Notes: a model not told the origin generated them from the letters alone. Positions 47,450-56,058 are shown, counted from the first letter of the stretch. The stretch: 64,000 nt of DNA from Methylotenera_A aquatica (GCA_965601485.1 OZ271846.1:1736001-1800000), one strand, 5' to 3'. Numbers and translations are program-made.

Positions 47450-47965
47450 TTATTTCAACCAAGGTGTTTCTCCACCACCTTTATACTGTGTACGTAACCA
47501 AGCTACCACTTTCAAAATATCATCAGTTGATAAGTTTTCTGGATTACCAAGTTGTTGATGCCATGCGAACATACCACCATTAGAACCGTTTGCAATCGTT
47601 TCAAACATGCCTTTATCTGTTACATGTTTTGAATATTGCCAAGTACTATCAGTAATAGCCGGGCCTACTTGACCGCCGCCATTTGGGCCATGACATTGTG
47701 TACATGAGAAATAACCAAATTTCTTTTTACCGGCTTTTGCTGCTTCTGGGTCTTTAGCAAAAGCTTTAGTGTACGGATTAATACAAGTTTCTAAAAACTC
47801 TTTCGCTTGTGGCGTATCTGTTTCAGTTACTTTAATAGCAATTGGGCTGCCGTCTTTTGTTGAGACTAAATTGCAGCCAGCATTTGCTTGAAATGATAGT
47901 GTAAGACCTGCTAATGTCAACAAACCAACAAATAAAGTTGACTTCAATGCTTTATTGCCTAACAT
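47450..47965 (-). CDS. xoxG: Cytochrome c XoxG, electron acceptor of XoxF
   Basis: XoxG is the periplasmic cytochrome cL-type protein that accepts electrons from lanthanide methanol dehydrogenase. The 171-residue product has a Sec signal peptide (cleavage near ANAG, residue 29), heme motif CTQCH at residues 88-92, and GMFETIANGSNGGMFAW with candidate Met ligands. The call rests on the xoxF-xoxJ-xoxG order as well as cytochrome cL-like features. A TAGGAG ribosome binding site precedes ATG 47963-47965. The 203 bp to xoxJ show no gene. Confidence 0.88.
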   Translation of the reverse strand: MLGNKALKSTLFVGLLTLAGLTLSFQANAGCNLVSTKDGSPIAIKVTETDTPQAKEFLETCINPYTKAFAKDPEAAKAGKKKFGYFSCTQCHGPNGGGQVGPAITDSTWQYSKHVTDKGMFETIANGSNGGMFAWHQQLGNPENLSTDDILKVVAWLRTQYKGGGETPWLK

Positions 47966-48169
47966 GTTTTCTCCTAAATTTATAATTTTAGCAACGTCTT
48001 ACATGCATGCTTATTTAATATTTAAGCGCAGTTTAGAGCGTATGACCGTTTAACGAGTGCTATTTCTTCTTGGTTGACATAATTTTTTACGTTACATTTT
48101 TGCCATCAATCAAACCATGAATTTTACTTGCTTTTGCTAATTATGTCATCCATATGACGGCTGTTATTG

Positions 48170-49057
48170 TTATTTTTTAAAGACAGTATCGCCTTCCAAA
48201 ACTGGTACGGTTGGGATGCCATAATCCGCTAAGATTTGCGCAATTTTGTCTTGATTTCTTGCAATTGCTTCGTTGATTGGTTTAAGGCGTTCTTTGTCTT
48301 TCATACGCACGCCCATTGAAATATTCCAATACTCTTTACCTGCCAATTTAACTTTGTTGTATTCAGGAATTAATGCCATTTCCATTGGTACTTTTGATTG
48401 TTTAGCATAGTAACCTGCAATCGGGCCCCACATAATGGCCACATCAATTTCACCTTTAGCCAAATCATCAATTAAAAAGCTTGTTGGTAAATTTAAATCG
48501 CGCTGTAAGCGATAAGGCTTAGCGTTACCCATTAAATTATTATCGCTCAATGGAACAGCAGCAGGGCTTTTATCTACAATACCAATGACGCCTTTACGAA
48601 GATCTGGTGAGCTCCAATCGGTAATTTTATAGTTGCTGTCTTTACGCCATACAAAAACATGGCCAGAGCGGTAATAAGGTGTCGTGGTTCTTAATCCATC
48701 AAAATCAGATGTAGTACCAATAATCACATCACAACGTCCTGCATTAATTGTATTTCTTAAAAAACCTTGACGGTTGTAGGCGTAAGCGTAGGTAAGTTTT
48801 TTGCCTAAATCTTTTGCAATTACTTCAGCAATTTTATCTTCAAAGCCTTCGCCTCTAATATTGGAATAAGGCATGTTGTCTGGGTCTGAACATACTTTAA
48901 ACTCTGATCCATCATCAACCCTACGTACCTCACCGACACGGCCTTCATCTGCATTTAGTGTTGGAATATCACTATCTTTAATGGGCTCCCCTGCTGCTAC
49001 TGCATGACCAGATAACAGCGCTAGGCATATAGCCAACCCTTTTAATTGTTTTAACAT
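48170..49057 (-). CDS. xoxJ: Periplasmic binding-like protein XoxJ
   Basis: XoxJ resembles the MxaJ solute-binding-like proteins linked to methanol dehydrogenase; it is thought to help activate or assemble XoxF. The 295-residue protein has a Sec signal peptide (ends near AVAAG), then a bilobed solute-binding domain with FKVCSDPDNMPYSN, AGRCDVIIGTTSDFDGLRTTTPYYRSGHVFVW and DVAIMWGPIAGYYA. An AAGGAA ribosome binding site is 6 nt from ATG. It follows xoxF by about 275 bp, which hold a terminator, an inverted repeat and its own promoter. Confidence 0.92.
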   Translation of the reverse strand: MLKQLKGLAICLALLSGHAVAAGEPIKDSDIPTLNADEGRVGEVRRVDDGSEFKVCSDPDNMPYSNIRGEGFEDKIAEVIAKDLGKKLTYAYAYNRQGFLRNTINAGRCDVIIGTTSDFDGLRTTTPYYRSGHVFVWRKDSNYKITDWSSPDLRKGVIGIVDKSPAAVPLSDNNLMGNAKPYRLQRDLNLPTSFLIDDLAKGEIDVAIMWGPIAGYYAKQSKVPMEMALIPEYNKVKLAGKEYWNISMGVRMKDKERLKPINEAIARNQDKIAQILADYGIPTVPVLEGDTVFKK

Positions 49058-49083
49058 TATTGGTTCCTTATTTAATTGCGATT

Positions 49084-49112
49084 TAAATACCGCAGCATTA
49101 CATAGAGTACAA
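49084..49112 (-). promoter_or_regulatory. Predicted sigma-70 promoter of xoxJ
   Basis: On the minus strand TTGTAC (49107-49112) and TATTTA (49084-49089) are separated by 17 bp, 27 bp before the xoxJ ATG. The -35 hexamer lies inside one arm of a perfect 20-bp inverted repeat, which is where an operator would sit. Hexamers match the consensus only in part. Confidence 0.5.
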
Positions 49113-49187
49113 CTAAAAATAAAAAGTTCTTAGCCAATGTTTTCTTAGCCCGATTATTGTAACTAAATTTTTATTTTTAGTTGTACT
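49106..49187. repeat. Perfect 20-bp inverted repeat between xoxF and xoxJ
   Basis: AGTACAACTAAAAATAAAAA at 49106-49125 is repeated exactly in inverted form at 49168-49187, around a 42-bp centre. The centre holds TTCTTAGCC twice with a 15-bp period (49127-49135 and 49142-49150) and TTGTAACTAAA next to the second arm. No T-run placement suits a terminator for xoxF, which already has one at 49252-49285. It may be an operator or a leader structure. Confidence 0.7.
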
Positions 49188-49251
49188 AATCTGTCTATAT
49201 CTCGCTTTTGCGTTACTTAAATGTCGCTAATTACAAGCACATACAAATACT

Positions 49252-49285
49252 AAAAAAAAACACCCCACATTACTGTGAGGTGTTT
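49252..49285 (-). terminator. Intrinsic terminator of xoxF
   Basis: On the minus strand AAACACCTCACA pairs with TGTGGGGTGTTT (12 bp, one U-G pair, loop of 4) and a run of nine T follows. It lies about 47 bp after the xoxF stop, so xoxF can be made as a single-gene transcript. Confidence 0.92.
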
Positions 49286-49331
49286 CGTTGGTTAAATTAA
49301 CCAGTAACTAACTACAATTTAAACGTCTAAA

Positions 49332-51209
49332 TTATAGTGAGAATACTGTTAATGCACCGCCGCCAGGAGCCGCGTTGTATTTTGTTAACTCTTTGTAACC
49401 ACCAGCTGCACCAAGTGCATCTGTGTCGTTAGTTAAACCAAGGTTCATCGCAACGCCAGCCCAACCACCGATACCTGAAAGCGTACCAACGTATTGTTTA
49501 CCTTTGTTACCATATGTGAATGCATTACCAATCACGCCAGAACCCACTTGGAATTTCCAAAGTTCTTTACCTGATTGTGCATCAACCGCTTTTAACCAAC
49601 GGTCTAAAGTACCGTAGAACACAATGTTTGAAGCCGTTGTTAAAGCACCGCCCCAAGCAGAGAATTTCTCTTTGTTGTACCATACTTTTTTATTGGTCAT
49701 TGGGTCATAAGCGCCGAAGCCACCCATTACGCCGTCAGGACCAGCAAACATCGTTAATGTAGCACCAACCCATGGTTGACCTGCAACGTATTTAGACTCA
49801 ACTGGCTCGTATGTCATACAAACGTGGTTCAATGGTGTGTACACTAAACCTGTTTTTGGTGAGTAAGCCGCTGGTTGTTGGTCTTTAGTACCCAATGCAG
49901 CTGGGCAGATGCCTTTAGCATTGTAGTCTTGGTGAGTTGAGTATTTAGCATCTTTAACTGGTACGCCAGTTTTCATGTCAACGTGAGTTGCCCAGTTAAC
50001 GAATGGGTGTACTTTCTCAGCCGCTACTAATGAACCAGTACCTGCTGCGAATGTGTACGCAAAACCGTTACGGTCATGGTGCCATGCGTATGTTTTGCCA
50101 CCTTTGTCGAACAAGATTACTTCGTTGATACCATCATAATCCCACTCATCGTGTGGAGTCATTTGGTAGCCCCATTTAGCCATACCTGAATCTAAGTCAC
50201 GTGCGAAAATAGTCATTGACCATTTGTTGTCGCCTGGACGTACATCTGGGTTCCATACAGAAGGGTTACCTGTTCCGTAGTAAACTAGATTTGTACGTGC
50301 ATCATACGGCCACCAGCCCCATACAGAGCCACCACCATGTTGCCAACCATCTTTAACTGCTTGTGGTTTCAACCATGTACGTGTACCTAATTCTTTTTCG
50401 CCAACTTTCATTTGGTCTAAAGAAAGCGCTTTGAATGAACCGCCTTGTTTGTTACCACCGTTTACATCAGCGTAAACTGATAAAGCGTTGTATTGTGGGT
50501 TTGCAGAGTTGAAGCCTTCACCAATCAATACTTCTGAATCTGGACCTGAGTGGTATGCTTTCCATGCTAATGAACCATCTTTAGCATTGTAAGCTGCCAT
50601 AAAGCAACGTACGCCGAATTCAGCACCTGAACAACCGGTTAATACTTTGTCTTTAATTACGTGTGGAGCGTTAGTGTTTGTTGCGCCAACTTTTGGATCT
50701 GTGTTTAAAACAGACCATTGTTTAGCACCAGTTTTAGCATCTAAAGCAACCAAGTTACCATCGTTTTGTTGTAGATAGATTTTGCCGTCGCCGTAGCCTA
50801 AGCCACGTGAAACGTTATCGCAACATAAAACAGCTTGTACTGATGGATCTTGTTTTGGGAAATAAGACCATACGATTTTTTGGTTGTCGTTTAAATCTAA
50901 TGCGTAGATATTGTTCGGGAATGCTGTGTGAACATACATCATGTTACCAACAACAACTGGTGAACCTTCGTGACCACGGTTTACACCGGTTGCGAATGTC
51001 CAAGCAGCTTTAAGGTTTTTAACGTTACCTTTGTTGATTTGTGACAATGAGCTGTAAGCTTGGTTATTGTGACTACCACGTGGGTGAGCCCAGTTGTTTG
51101 CGTTAGCAATAGCCGCTTCTTGGTCTGCAGCAGCTGATGCTACCATTGGCATTGCCAATGTTGCACCTGCAACTAAACCTAAAGCTAGTTTAATTGTGTT
51201 GAATTTCAT
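49332..51209 (-). CDS. xoxF: Lanthanide-dependent methanol dehydrogenase XoxF
   Basis: XoxF is the periplasmic PQQ-dependent dehydrogenase that oxidises methanol with a lanthanide instead of calcium. The 625-residue protein has a Sec signal peptide (to about residue 27), a beta-propeller with repeated W-rich motifs, the vicinal disulfide CC at 129-130, metal ligands E197 and N315, the catalytic D357, and D359 in DEWDYDG. D359 is the extra Asp that marks lanthanide enzymes; MxaF has Ala there. The start is ATG 51207-51209 with a GGAGA ribosome binding site; a TTG four codons earlier overlaps that site. Confidence 0.98.
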   Translation of the reverse strand: MKFNTIKLALGLVAGATLAMPMVASAAADQEAAIANANNWAHPRGSHNNQAYSSLSQINKGNVKNLKAAWTFATGVNRGHEGSPVVVGNMMYVHTAFPNNIYALDLNDNQKIVWSYFPKQDPSVQAVLCCDNVSRGLGYGDGKIYLQQNDGNLVALDAKTGAKQWSVLNTDPKVGATNTNAPHVIKDKVLTGCSGAEFGVRCFMAAYNAKDGSLAWKAYHSGPDSEVLIGEGFNSANPQYNALSVYADVNGGNKQGGSFKALSLDQMKVGEKELGTRTWLKPQAVKDGWQHGGGSVWGWWPYDARTNLVYYGTGNPSVWNPDVRPGDNKWSMTIFARDLDSGMAKWGYQMTPHDEWDYDGINEVILFDKGGKTYAWHHDRNGFAYTFAAGTGSLVAAEKVHPFVNWATHVDMKTGVPVKDAKYSTHQDYNAKGICPAALGTKDQQPAAYSPKTGLVYTPLNHVCMTYEPVESKYVAGQPWVGATLTMFAGPDGVMGGFGAYDPMTNKKVWYNKEKFSAWGGALTTASNIVFYGTLDRWLKAVDAQSGKELWKFQVGSGVIGNAFTYGNKGKQYVGTLSGIGGWAGVAMNLGLTNDTDALGAAGGYKELTKYNAAPGGGALTVFSL

Positions 51210-51265
51210 ATTTATCTCCAAAGTTATATTACTAAGGGTTATTAAAAATAAACTTAAATTTTGCT

Positions 51266-51420
51266 ACTTTGATTACAACTTGCACTACAATTTTTATGTC
51301 CAACAAATTTATGCAAACTGCAAATAACAAATTTAGAGCTTAATTATCGACACTTTTTACTGAGCGATAATGCAATATAAAACAAGTAAATTTAAATTGC
51401 AACACTTTAGTTACAATTTG
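51266..51420. repeat. Paired 17-bp direct repeat around the xoxF promoter
   Basis: ACTTTGATTACAACTTG (51266-51282) and ACTTTAGTTACAATTTG (51404-51420) differ at three bases and lie 138 bp apart in the xoxF upstream region, one just beyond the -35 box and one in the leader. The core TTAGTTACAA also occurs, inverted, at 49158-49167 before xoxJ. A shared regulator site is possible. Confidence 0.5.
51374..51402 (-). promoter_or_regulatory. Predicted sigma-70 promoter of xoxF
   Basis: On the minus strand TTGCAA (51397-51402) and TATATT (51374-51379) are separated by exactly 17 bp. The resulting transcript would have a leader of about 160 nt before the xoxF ATG. Confidence 0.65.
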
Positions 51421-51516
51421 TTAACAAATGTTCAATTTATTTTGAATGTTTGTTTATAATTTTATTGGAAATTTAAAAATACTTAATAAAATCAATTAGA
51501 AAGAATATTTATATCC

Positions 51517-52500
51517 ATGACTGAAACTCTTTACAATTTGTATCCAGAACTCGAACCTTTTAATAAAGGCTCACTTAATGTGGGCCAGATGCATCAAATC
51601 TACTTTGAGGAATGCGGTAATCCAGTTGGCACGCCCATAGTATTTTTACATGGTGGACCAGGCAGTGGGTGCAATCCTACACAAAGGCGATTTTTTGATC
51701 CTGTTTTTTATCGAATTGTGTTGTTTGATCAACGCGGTTGTGGTCGCAGCAAACCGCAAGGCGAGGTAGATGCCAATACAACGGATGATTTGGTCAACGA
51801 TATTGAAGCGCTGAGACTGCATTTAAATATCGATAAATGGCATATATTTGGAGGCTCTTGGGGCAGCACATTGGCGATTGCTTACGCAGTCAAGCATGCT
51901 GAACGCATTATATCGCTCACTTTGCGCGGTATTTTTCTCAGTCGCCCATACGAATTAAAATGGTTTTTAGGTGATGTGCAACATTTCTATCCAGAAGTTT
52001 GGGATAAGCTTGTTAAATACTTGCCGCCCAATAAGCAAAATGATGTGCTAAATGCCTATGCCGCGTTAATTTTCAATACAGATTTAACGATTAGTGGCGA
52101 TGCAGCAGAGCAATGGAATGCTTTCGAAAATGCGATTATGCGCCTTAAACCGCTAGGTAAAGAAATAATTGAGGCTACAAGCAAAACTGCTGAAGAGCTA
52201 AACAATGAGCGAATATCTGAAGTGGCGCGCGCACGCGTGCAAATACATTATATTTTGAATCAGTGTTTTGTAGATGGCGAAGCTTTATTAAAGAAAGCGG
52301 CAAACTTAACAAATATACCAACGACTATTGTGCAAGGGCGCTATGATATGGTGTGTCCACCACAAACGGCTTGGGCCTTACACCAATCGATGCCGCATGC
52401 AAAATTCACTATGGTGGCGGATGCGGGCCATTCGGCAATGGAGCCAGGTGTAACTAGCGCATTAATCGAGGCGACTGAAACGTATAAAACGCTAATTTAA
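51517..52500 (+). CDS. pip: Prolyl iminopeptidase
   Basis: This alpha/beta hydrolase removes N-terminal proline from peptides. The 327-residue protein has the oxyanion HGGPGSGC, DQRGCGRS, the nucleophile S114 in GGSWGST, the late Asp region QGRYDMVCP and the catalytic His in ADAGHSAMEP. It belongs to the classical S33 family by these motifs. It is divergent from xoxF and followed by the YihY-cNMP gene. Confidence 0.95.
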   Translation: MTETLYNLYPELEPFNKGSLNVGQMHQIYFEECGNPVGTPIVFLHGGPGSGCNPTQRRFFDPVFYRIVLFDQRGCGRSKPQGEVDANTTDDLVNDIEALRLHLNIDKWHIFGGSWGSTLAIAYAVKHAERIISLTLRGIFLSRPYELKWFLGDVQHFYPEVWDKLVKYLPPNKQNDVLNAYAALIFNTDLTISGDAAEQWNAFENAIMRLKPLGKEIIEATSKTAEELNNERISEVARARVQIHYILNQCFVDGEALLKKAANLTNIPTTIVQGRYDMVCPPQTAWALHQSMPHAKFTMVADAGHSAMEPGVTSALIEATETYKTLI

Positions 52501-52531
52501 TTTTAACTAATTGAATTTAAAAGAGTGTAAT

Positions 52532-53857
52532 TTGGCAAAACCTTTACCGCAAGACGCGATACCAGCAACAGAAAAAACTGCTGTACGCAAAAAATCGGCG
52601 ATGAAAAATCTGGCGCAGCACCCAGTTCTTTCAAGAACGCTTGCCGCCTATGCGCATCATGAATATGCCACACCCTTATTTGTGCTGCGCCAAACATTAA
52701 GCGGTTTTGTGCGACACAATATATTAAGCTTGTCTGCATCATTATCGTTTTATGCGCTATTTGCGTTAATTCCGTTGATATTGCTGATTTTCTTTATGCT
52801 CAGCCATTTGGTTTTTTCTTCAGATTACGCCATTGTCAAACTAGCGATTTTGACTGGTAATTTGGTACCTGAATTTAGCAATAAAATCATGACTGAGGTT
52901 TACAGCGCCACCAAAACCAAAGCCGCTTGGGGCGCGTTAGGCTTATTTGTGTTGTTGTGGACCATTACTCCACTAGCCGCGAATATGCGCTCGGCTTTTT
53001 ACACCATTGCCTCAATGGTAGAGGCGCCCTCTTATTTTAAGCGCAAGCTCAAAGACGTATTATCGGTACTAGGCATTTTGTTGCTGTTTTTCTTATTTAC
53101 GTCGGCCGGCTTTATTATTGAGCAAGCGATTCGTTTTTTAGCCAAACATTGGCCCCTTTTAGAAATCAATTTAGTAGGCTCAATCAGCACTTTATTATTA
53201 ACCACTTTATTAATCGCTATATTTTATAAAGTATTTTTTCCCATGCGCGTTGCTTACAAACATTTGCTTTTAGGCGCCAGCTTAACCGCCATACTATGGC
53301 TATTAATGAGGCCAGCGTTTGGCTTGTTTTTATCGCTTAATGAAAACTACGGCGCGATTTTTGGCAGTATGAAAACCATGTTTATATCCATCACTTGGCT
53401 ATACTTTAACTTTGCCGTGTTTTTGCTGGGCTCTGAGCTGATTGCAACGCTACGCAAAAAAGATGTATTGTTACTAAAAGGTTTATTTAACAGCGCGCCT
53501 AGCAAAGCTAATTATATTGATAACTTAATGAGTCGCTATGGCCTGACTTTTAAAAAGGGTGATGCCGTATTTGAGCACGGAAACACACAGCGAAACTTAT
53601 ATTACGTAGTAGACGGCAGCATTCAGCTAATTCAAAACGGTGTGAAGTTGCGCGAATTAAATGCTGGCGATTATTTTGGCGAAATGGCGATGTTGAGCGA
53701 AAAACCAGCAATTGCCGACGCCATTGTTTCATCACCAGAAGCGCGCGTGATTATGATTGACGGCGCCAATATTGACGCGATACTTTCTGATGAACCAAGG
53801 GTTGCCATGCAATTATTAAAGCGCATGGCGGCTAGATTACAACAAAGTTTTAGTTAA
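52532..53857 (+). CDS. YihY-family membrane protein fused to a cNMP-binding domain
   Basis: About 441 residues. The first 300 form a YihY/BrkB-type membrane domain with six hydrophobic segments (SLSASLSFYALFALIPLILL ... ITWLYFNFAVFLLGSELIATLRKK). The last 125 form a cyclic-nucleotide-binding fold (FKKGDAVFEHGNTQRNLYYVVDGSIQLI, GDYFGEMAMLSEKPAIADAIV). The Arg that binds cyclic phosphate in the canonical cassette (RxA) is replaced by Ile/Ala, so a usual cNMP ligand is doubtful. I use TTG 52532 with an AAGAG site 6 nt upstream; TTG 52511 is an alternative. Confidence 0.85.
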   Translation: MAKPLPQDAIPATEKTAVRKKSAMKNLAQHPVLSRTLAAYAHHEYATPLFVLRQTLSGFVRHNILSLSASLSFYALFALIPLILLIFFMLSHLVFSSDYAIVKLAILTGNLVPEFSNKIMTEVYSATKTKAAWGALGLFVLLWTITPLAANMRSAFYTIASMVEAPSYFKRKLKDVLSVLGILLLFFLFTSAGFIIEQAIRFLAKHWPLLEINLVGSISTLLLTTLLIAIFYKVFFPMRVAYKHLLLGASLTAILWLLMRPAFGLFLSLNENYGAIFGSMKTMFISITWLYFNFAVFLLGSELIATLRKKDVLLLKGLFNSAPSKANYIDNLMSRYGLTFKKGDAVFEHGNTQRNLYYVVDGSIQLIQNGVKLRELNAGDYFGEMAMLSEKPAIADAIVSSPEARVIMIDGANIDAILSDEPRVAMQLLKRMAARLQQSFS

Positions 53858-53867
53858 ATTCAAAAGA

Positions 53868-55400
53868 ATGGCAAATTCAAACTTAGCGCAAGCAAAACCA
53901 AAAGATGTTCAGCAACTGATTGGTTTGTTAAATAGCGGCCAATTGCAGCAGGCCGAAAGCTTGGCCAAAAACTTAATTGGCAAACACAGCAATACATTTA
54001 TTTTGCATCATATATTAAGCTTAGCCTTAGACGGTCAACAGAAGTTTTCCGAATCGGTGGTAAGCTATAAAAATGCACTGAAATTACAGCCCAATATGCC
54101 AGATTTATGGTTTAACATAGGTATTGCGCAAACGCATGTTCAACAATTGGACAATGCTATTGGCAGTTATCAAAAGGCGATTCAATTAAAACCCGATTTT
54201 TTTGAAGCGTATGGAAATTTAGGCACCGTTTTACAAGCGCAAGGCAAGCTGATTGCGGCCATCGAAAGTTATCAAAAAGGCTTAAAAATAAACCCACAAG
54301 ATGCTCGTGCCTATTTTAATTTGGGCACCGCTTTACGCGATAATGGCGAGTTGAACGATGCCATTAAAAGTTACCAAAAATCCATCGCCTTATTTCCCAA
54401 CTATACCGATGCGCATAACAATTTAGGTGAAACATTACGTGACAGCGGCGACATGAATGCCGCTGTAAAAAGCTATCAAGCGGCCTTAGGGTTAAACCCC
54501 AACCACGCCCAAGCCAACTACAATATGGCGGAATTTTTAGTGCTTGCTAAACAATACGCACAGGCAATACCGTACTTTGAGGCTTCGCAATTAGAAGACT
54601 GGAAAGAAAAGTGTTTGTATTGCTTATATAAAGCAGAGGATTTTGATGCGTTTAAAACACGCCGCGATGCCTTAATTGCAAGTTTGCCAGCCAATCAGCA
54701 TTGCTCACCATTTTTAGCCACTTTATCGACGCATTACAGCCTTAACTTTGCCAAGCCAGACCCATATCAGTTTTGTGCAAACGGCTTAGATTTCGTGTAT
54801 CACCAATCATTGCCAGAGCTAACAAATGGAACCTTGCTGGCAGAGCTGTTGCATGATATTAATACCGCCGATATTGCCGAGCGTAAACAAGGCCGTTTAA
54901 CCAATGGCCAGCAATCGGCAGGCAATTTATTTAAACGTAATGAGCGCTCATTTCAAACACTAGCCACTTTAATTAAACAGCAGTTTTTAGCTTATAAGCA
55001 ACATTTTGCCGATGCGGATTGTGCGTTGATTCAGACTTTTCCGGATGAACTAGAATTTACTAGCTCTTGGTATGTAAAAATGCAGCAAGGCGGACATTTA
55101 AATGCCCATATTCACGAAATTGGCTGGATAAGCGGCGCTGTTTATTTAGCCATGCCGCAAACTAATGGGCTAGAGGGCGCTTTTGAGTTCGGCACGCATG
55201 GTGATGATTATCCGATTAAGCATGCACAAAAAGAGGCTGTTTTCCCGATTGCGCAAATCATGCCAAATGTTGGCGATATCGTGTTATTTCCGTCCTCACT
55301 TTTCCACCGCACCATTCCTTTTAACAGTATGGATAACCGCATCTGCATTGCATTTGATTTAAAACCAAGTAGCAAAATAAATCTTAGCAACAATTATTAA
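53868..55400 (+). CDS. TPR protein with C-terminal 2OG-Fe(II) oxygenase domain
   Basis: A 510-residue soluble protein. Residues about 30-240 are five to six tetratricopeptide repeats (for example AYGNLGTVLQAQGKLIAAIE). The C-terminal 130 residues resemble the 2OG-Fe(II)_Oxy_5 family: GGHLNAHIHEIGWISGAVYL with the His-x-His metal site, then VGDIVLFPSSLFHRTIPF and R in NRICIAF for 2-oxoglutarate. Such proteins hydroxylate unknown targets. The start is 10 bp after the YihY-cNMP gene, so both are probably in one transcript. Confidence 0.82.
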   Translation: MANSNLAQAKPKDVQQLIGLLNSGQLQQAESLAKNLIGKHSNTFILHHILSLALDGQQKFSESVVSYKNALKLQPNMPDLWFNIGIAQTHVQQLDNAIGSYQKAIQLKPDFFEAYGNLGTVLQAQGKLIAAIESYQKGLKINPQDARAYFNLGTALRDNGELNDAIKSYQKSIALFPNYTDAHNNLGETLRDSGDMNAAVKSYQAALGLNPNHAQANYNMAEFLVLAKQYAQAIPYFEASQLEDWKEKCLYCLYKAEDFDAFKTRRDALIASLPANQHCSPFLATLSTHYSLNFAKPDPYQFCANGLDFVYHQSLPELTNGTLLAELLHDINTADIAERKQGRLTNGQQSAGNLFKRNERSFQTLATLIKQQFLAYKQHFADADCALIQTFPDELEFTSSWYVKMQQGGHLNAHIHEIGWISGAVYLAMPQTNGLEGAFEFGTHGDDYPIKHAQKEAVFPIAQIMPNVGDIVLFPSSLFHRTIPFNSMDNRICIAFDLKPSSKINLSNNY

Positions 55401-55423
55401 ATTAAAAACCATCAACATCAAAC

Positions 55424-56034
55424 CATCGCTAGCGTTTAAAGTTCACAATCAGCTATCGTTAGGTTTTGGTGTCTTGGCCATGTGGGCGCAGGTTGAATTA
55501 AGAAGCGCATTGAATTTGGGTAGGACAAAGAGAAGTTCTACCGTTAAATGGGATGACTGGGACTTTGGCTAGAGCATGGGCGCTATTTACCAAATTAAAT
55601 GGCACGTAGGATGAAATGGCCAATACTACTTGGACGCGCTATAGTCATTTTCAGGAGCTAGCGATTGTTGGCGATAAAGGTACATTACTGGCCAGAACGC
55701 CAGAAAATTGGGTCAACACCATGCGTTACTCGGAAGCTGTCAATTATAATTATAGCGCCACAATTAAACTTCACGCTGGCTTGGCTTATGATGAAGGCGT
55801 GGCAAGTGATACCATTAGAACTTTACGCATACCAGATATCGACAGAAAATGGCTGACTTTTAGCGGTGACTAGCAAGCCACGCCCACAACAAAACTAAAT
55901 ATTGGTCATGTTCATATATTGATCAGTGATGCCATATTGATATCAACGAAACAGCGCCTGGTAAAGGCAGAGTCAGCGGCGATTACGACAGCAGTGTCGA
56001 TATTTTAAACATGCAAGTAACGCATAATTTTTAG
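55424..56034 (+). pseudogene. Remnant of a FadL/OmpP1-family outer-membrane porin
   Basis: The text matches the second half of FadL-like transporters: PSLAF, then after a frameshift VHNQLSLGFGVLAMWAQVELRSALNLG, WDDWDFG-stop-SMGAIYQIKW, then TTWTRYSHFQELAIVGDKGTLLARTPENW, IPDIDRKWLTFSGD, and finally SVDILNMQVTHNF ending with the terminal Phe of outer-membrane beta-barrels. Several frameshifts and stops interrupt it, and the N-terminal half with the signal peptide is missing. It fills most of the gap after the TPR-oxygenase gene. Confidence 0.82.
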
Positions 56035-56058
56035 CATTTTAAGTTAGTTTTATGCAAT

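Noticed and set aside
48144..48157. Short inverted repeat GTCAT-CCAT-ATGAC after xoxJ as terminator
   Set aside because: The stem is only 5 bp and no T-run follows on the minus strand.
49332..51209. Calcium methanol dehydrogenase MxaF
   Set aside because: The DYDG motif has the extra Asp of lanthanide XoxF, and no mxaI-like small subunit gene is nearby.
55616..55873. Open frame of 85 codons as a real small gene
   Set aside because: It is a fragment of the FadL remnant, with family text continuing in other frames on both sides and no ribosome binding site.
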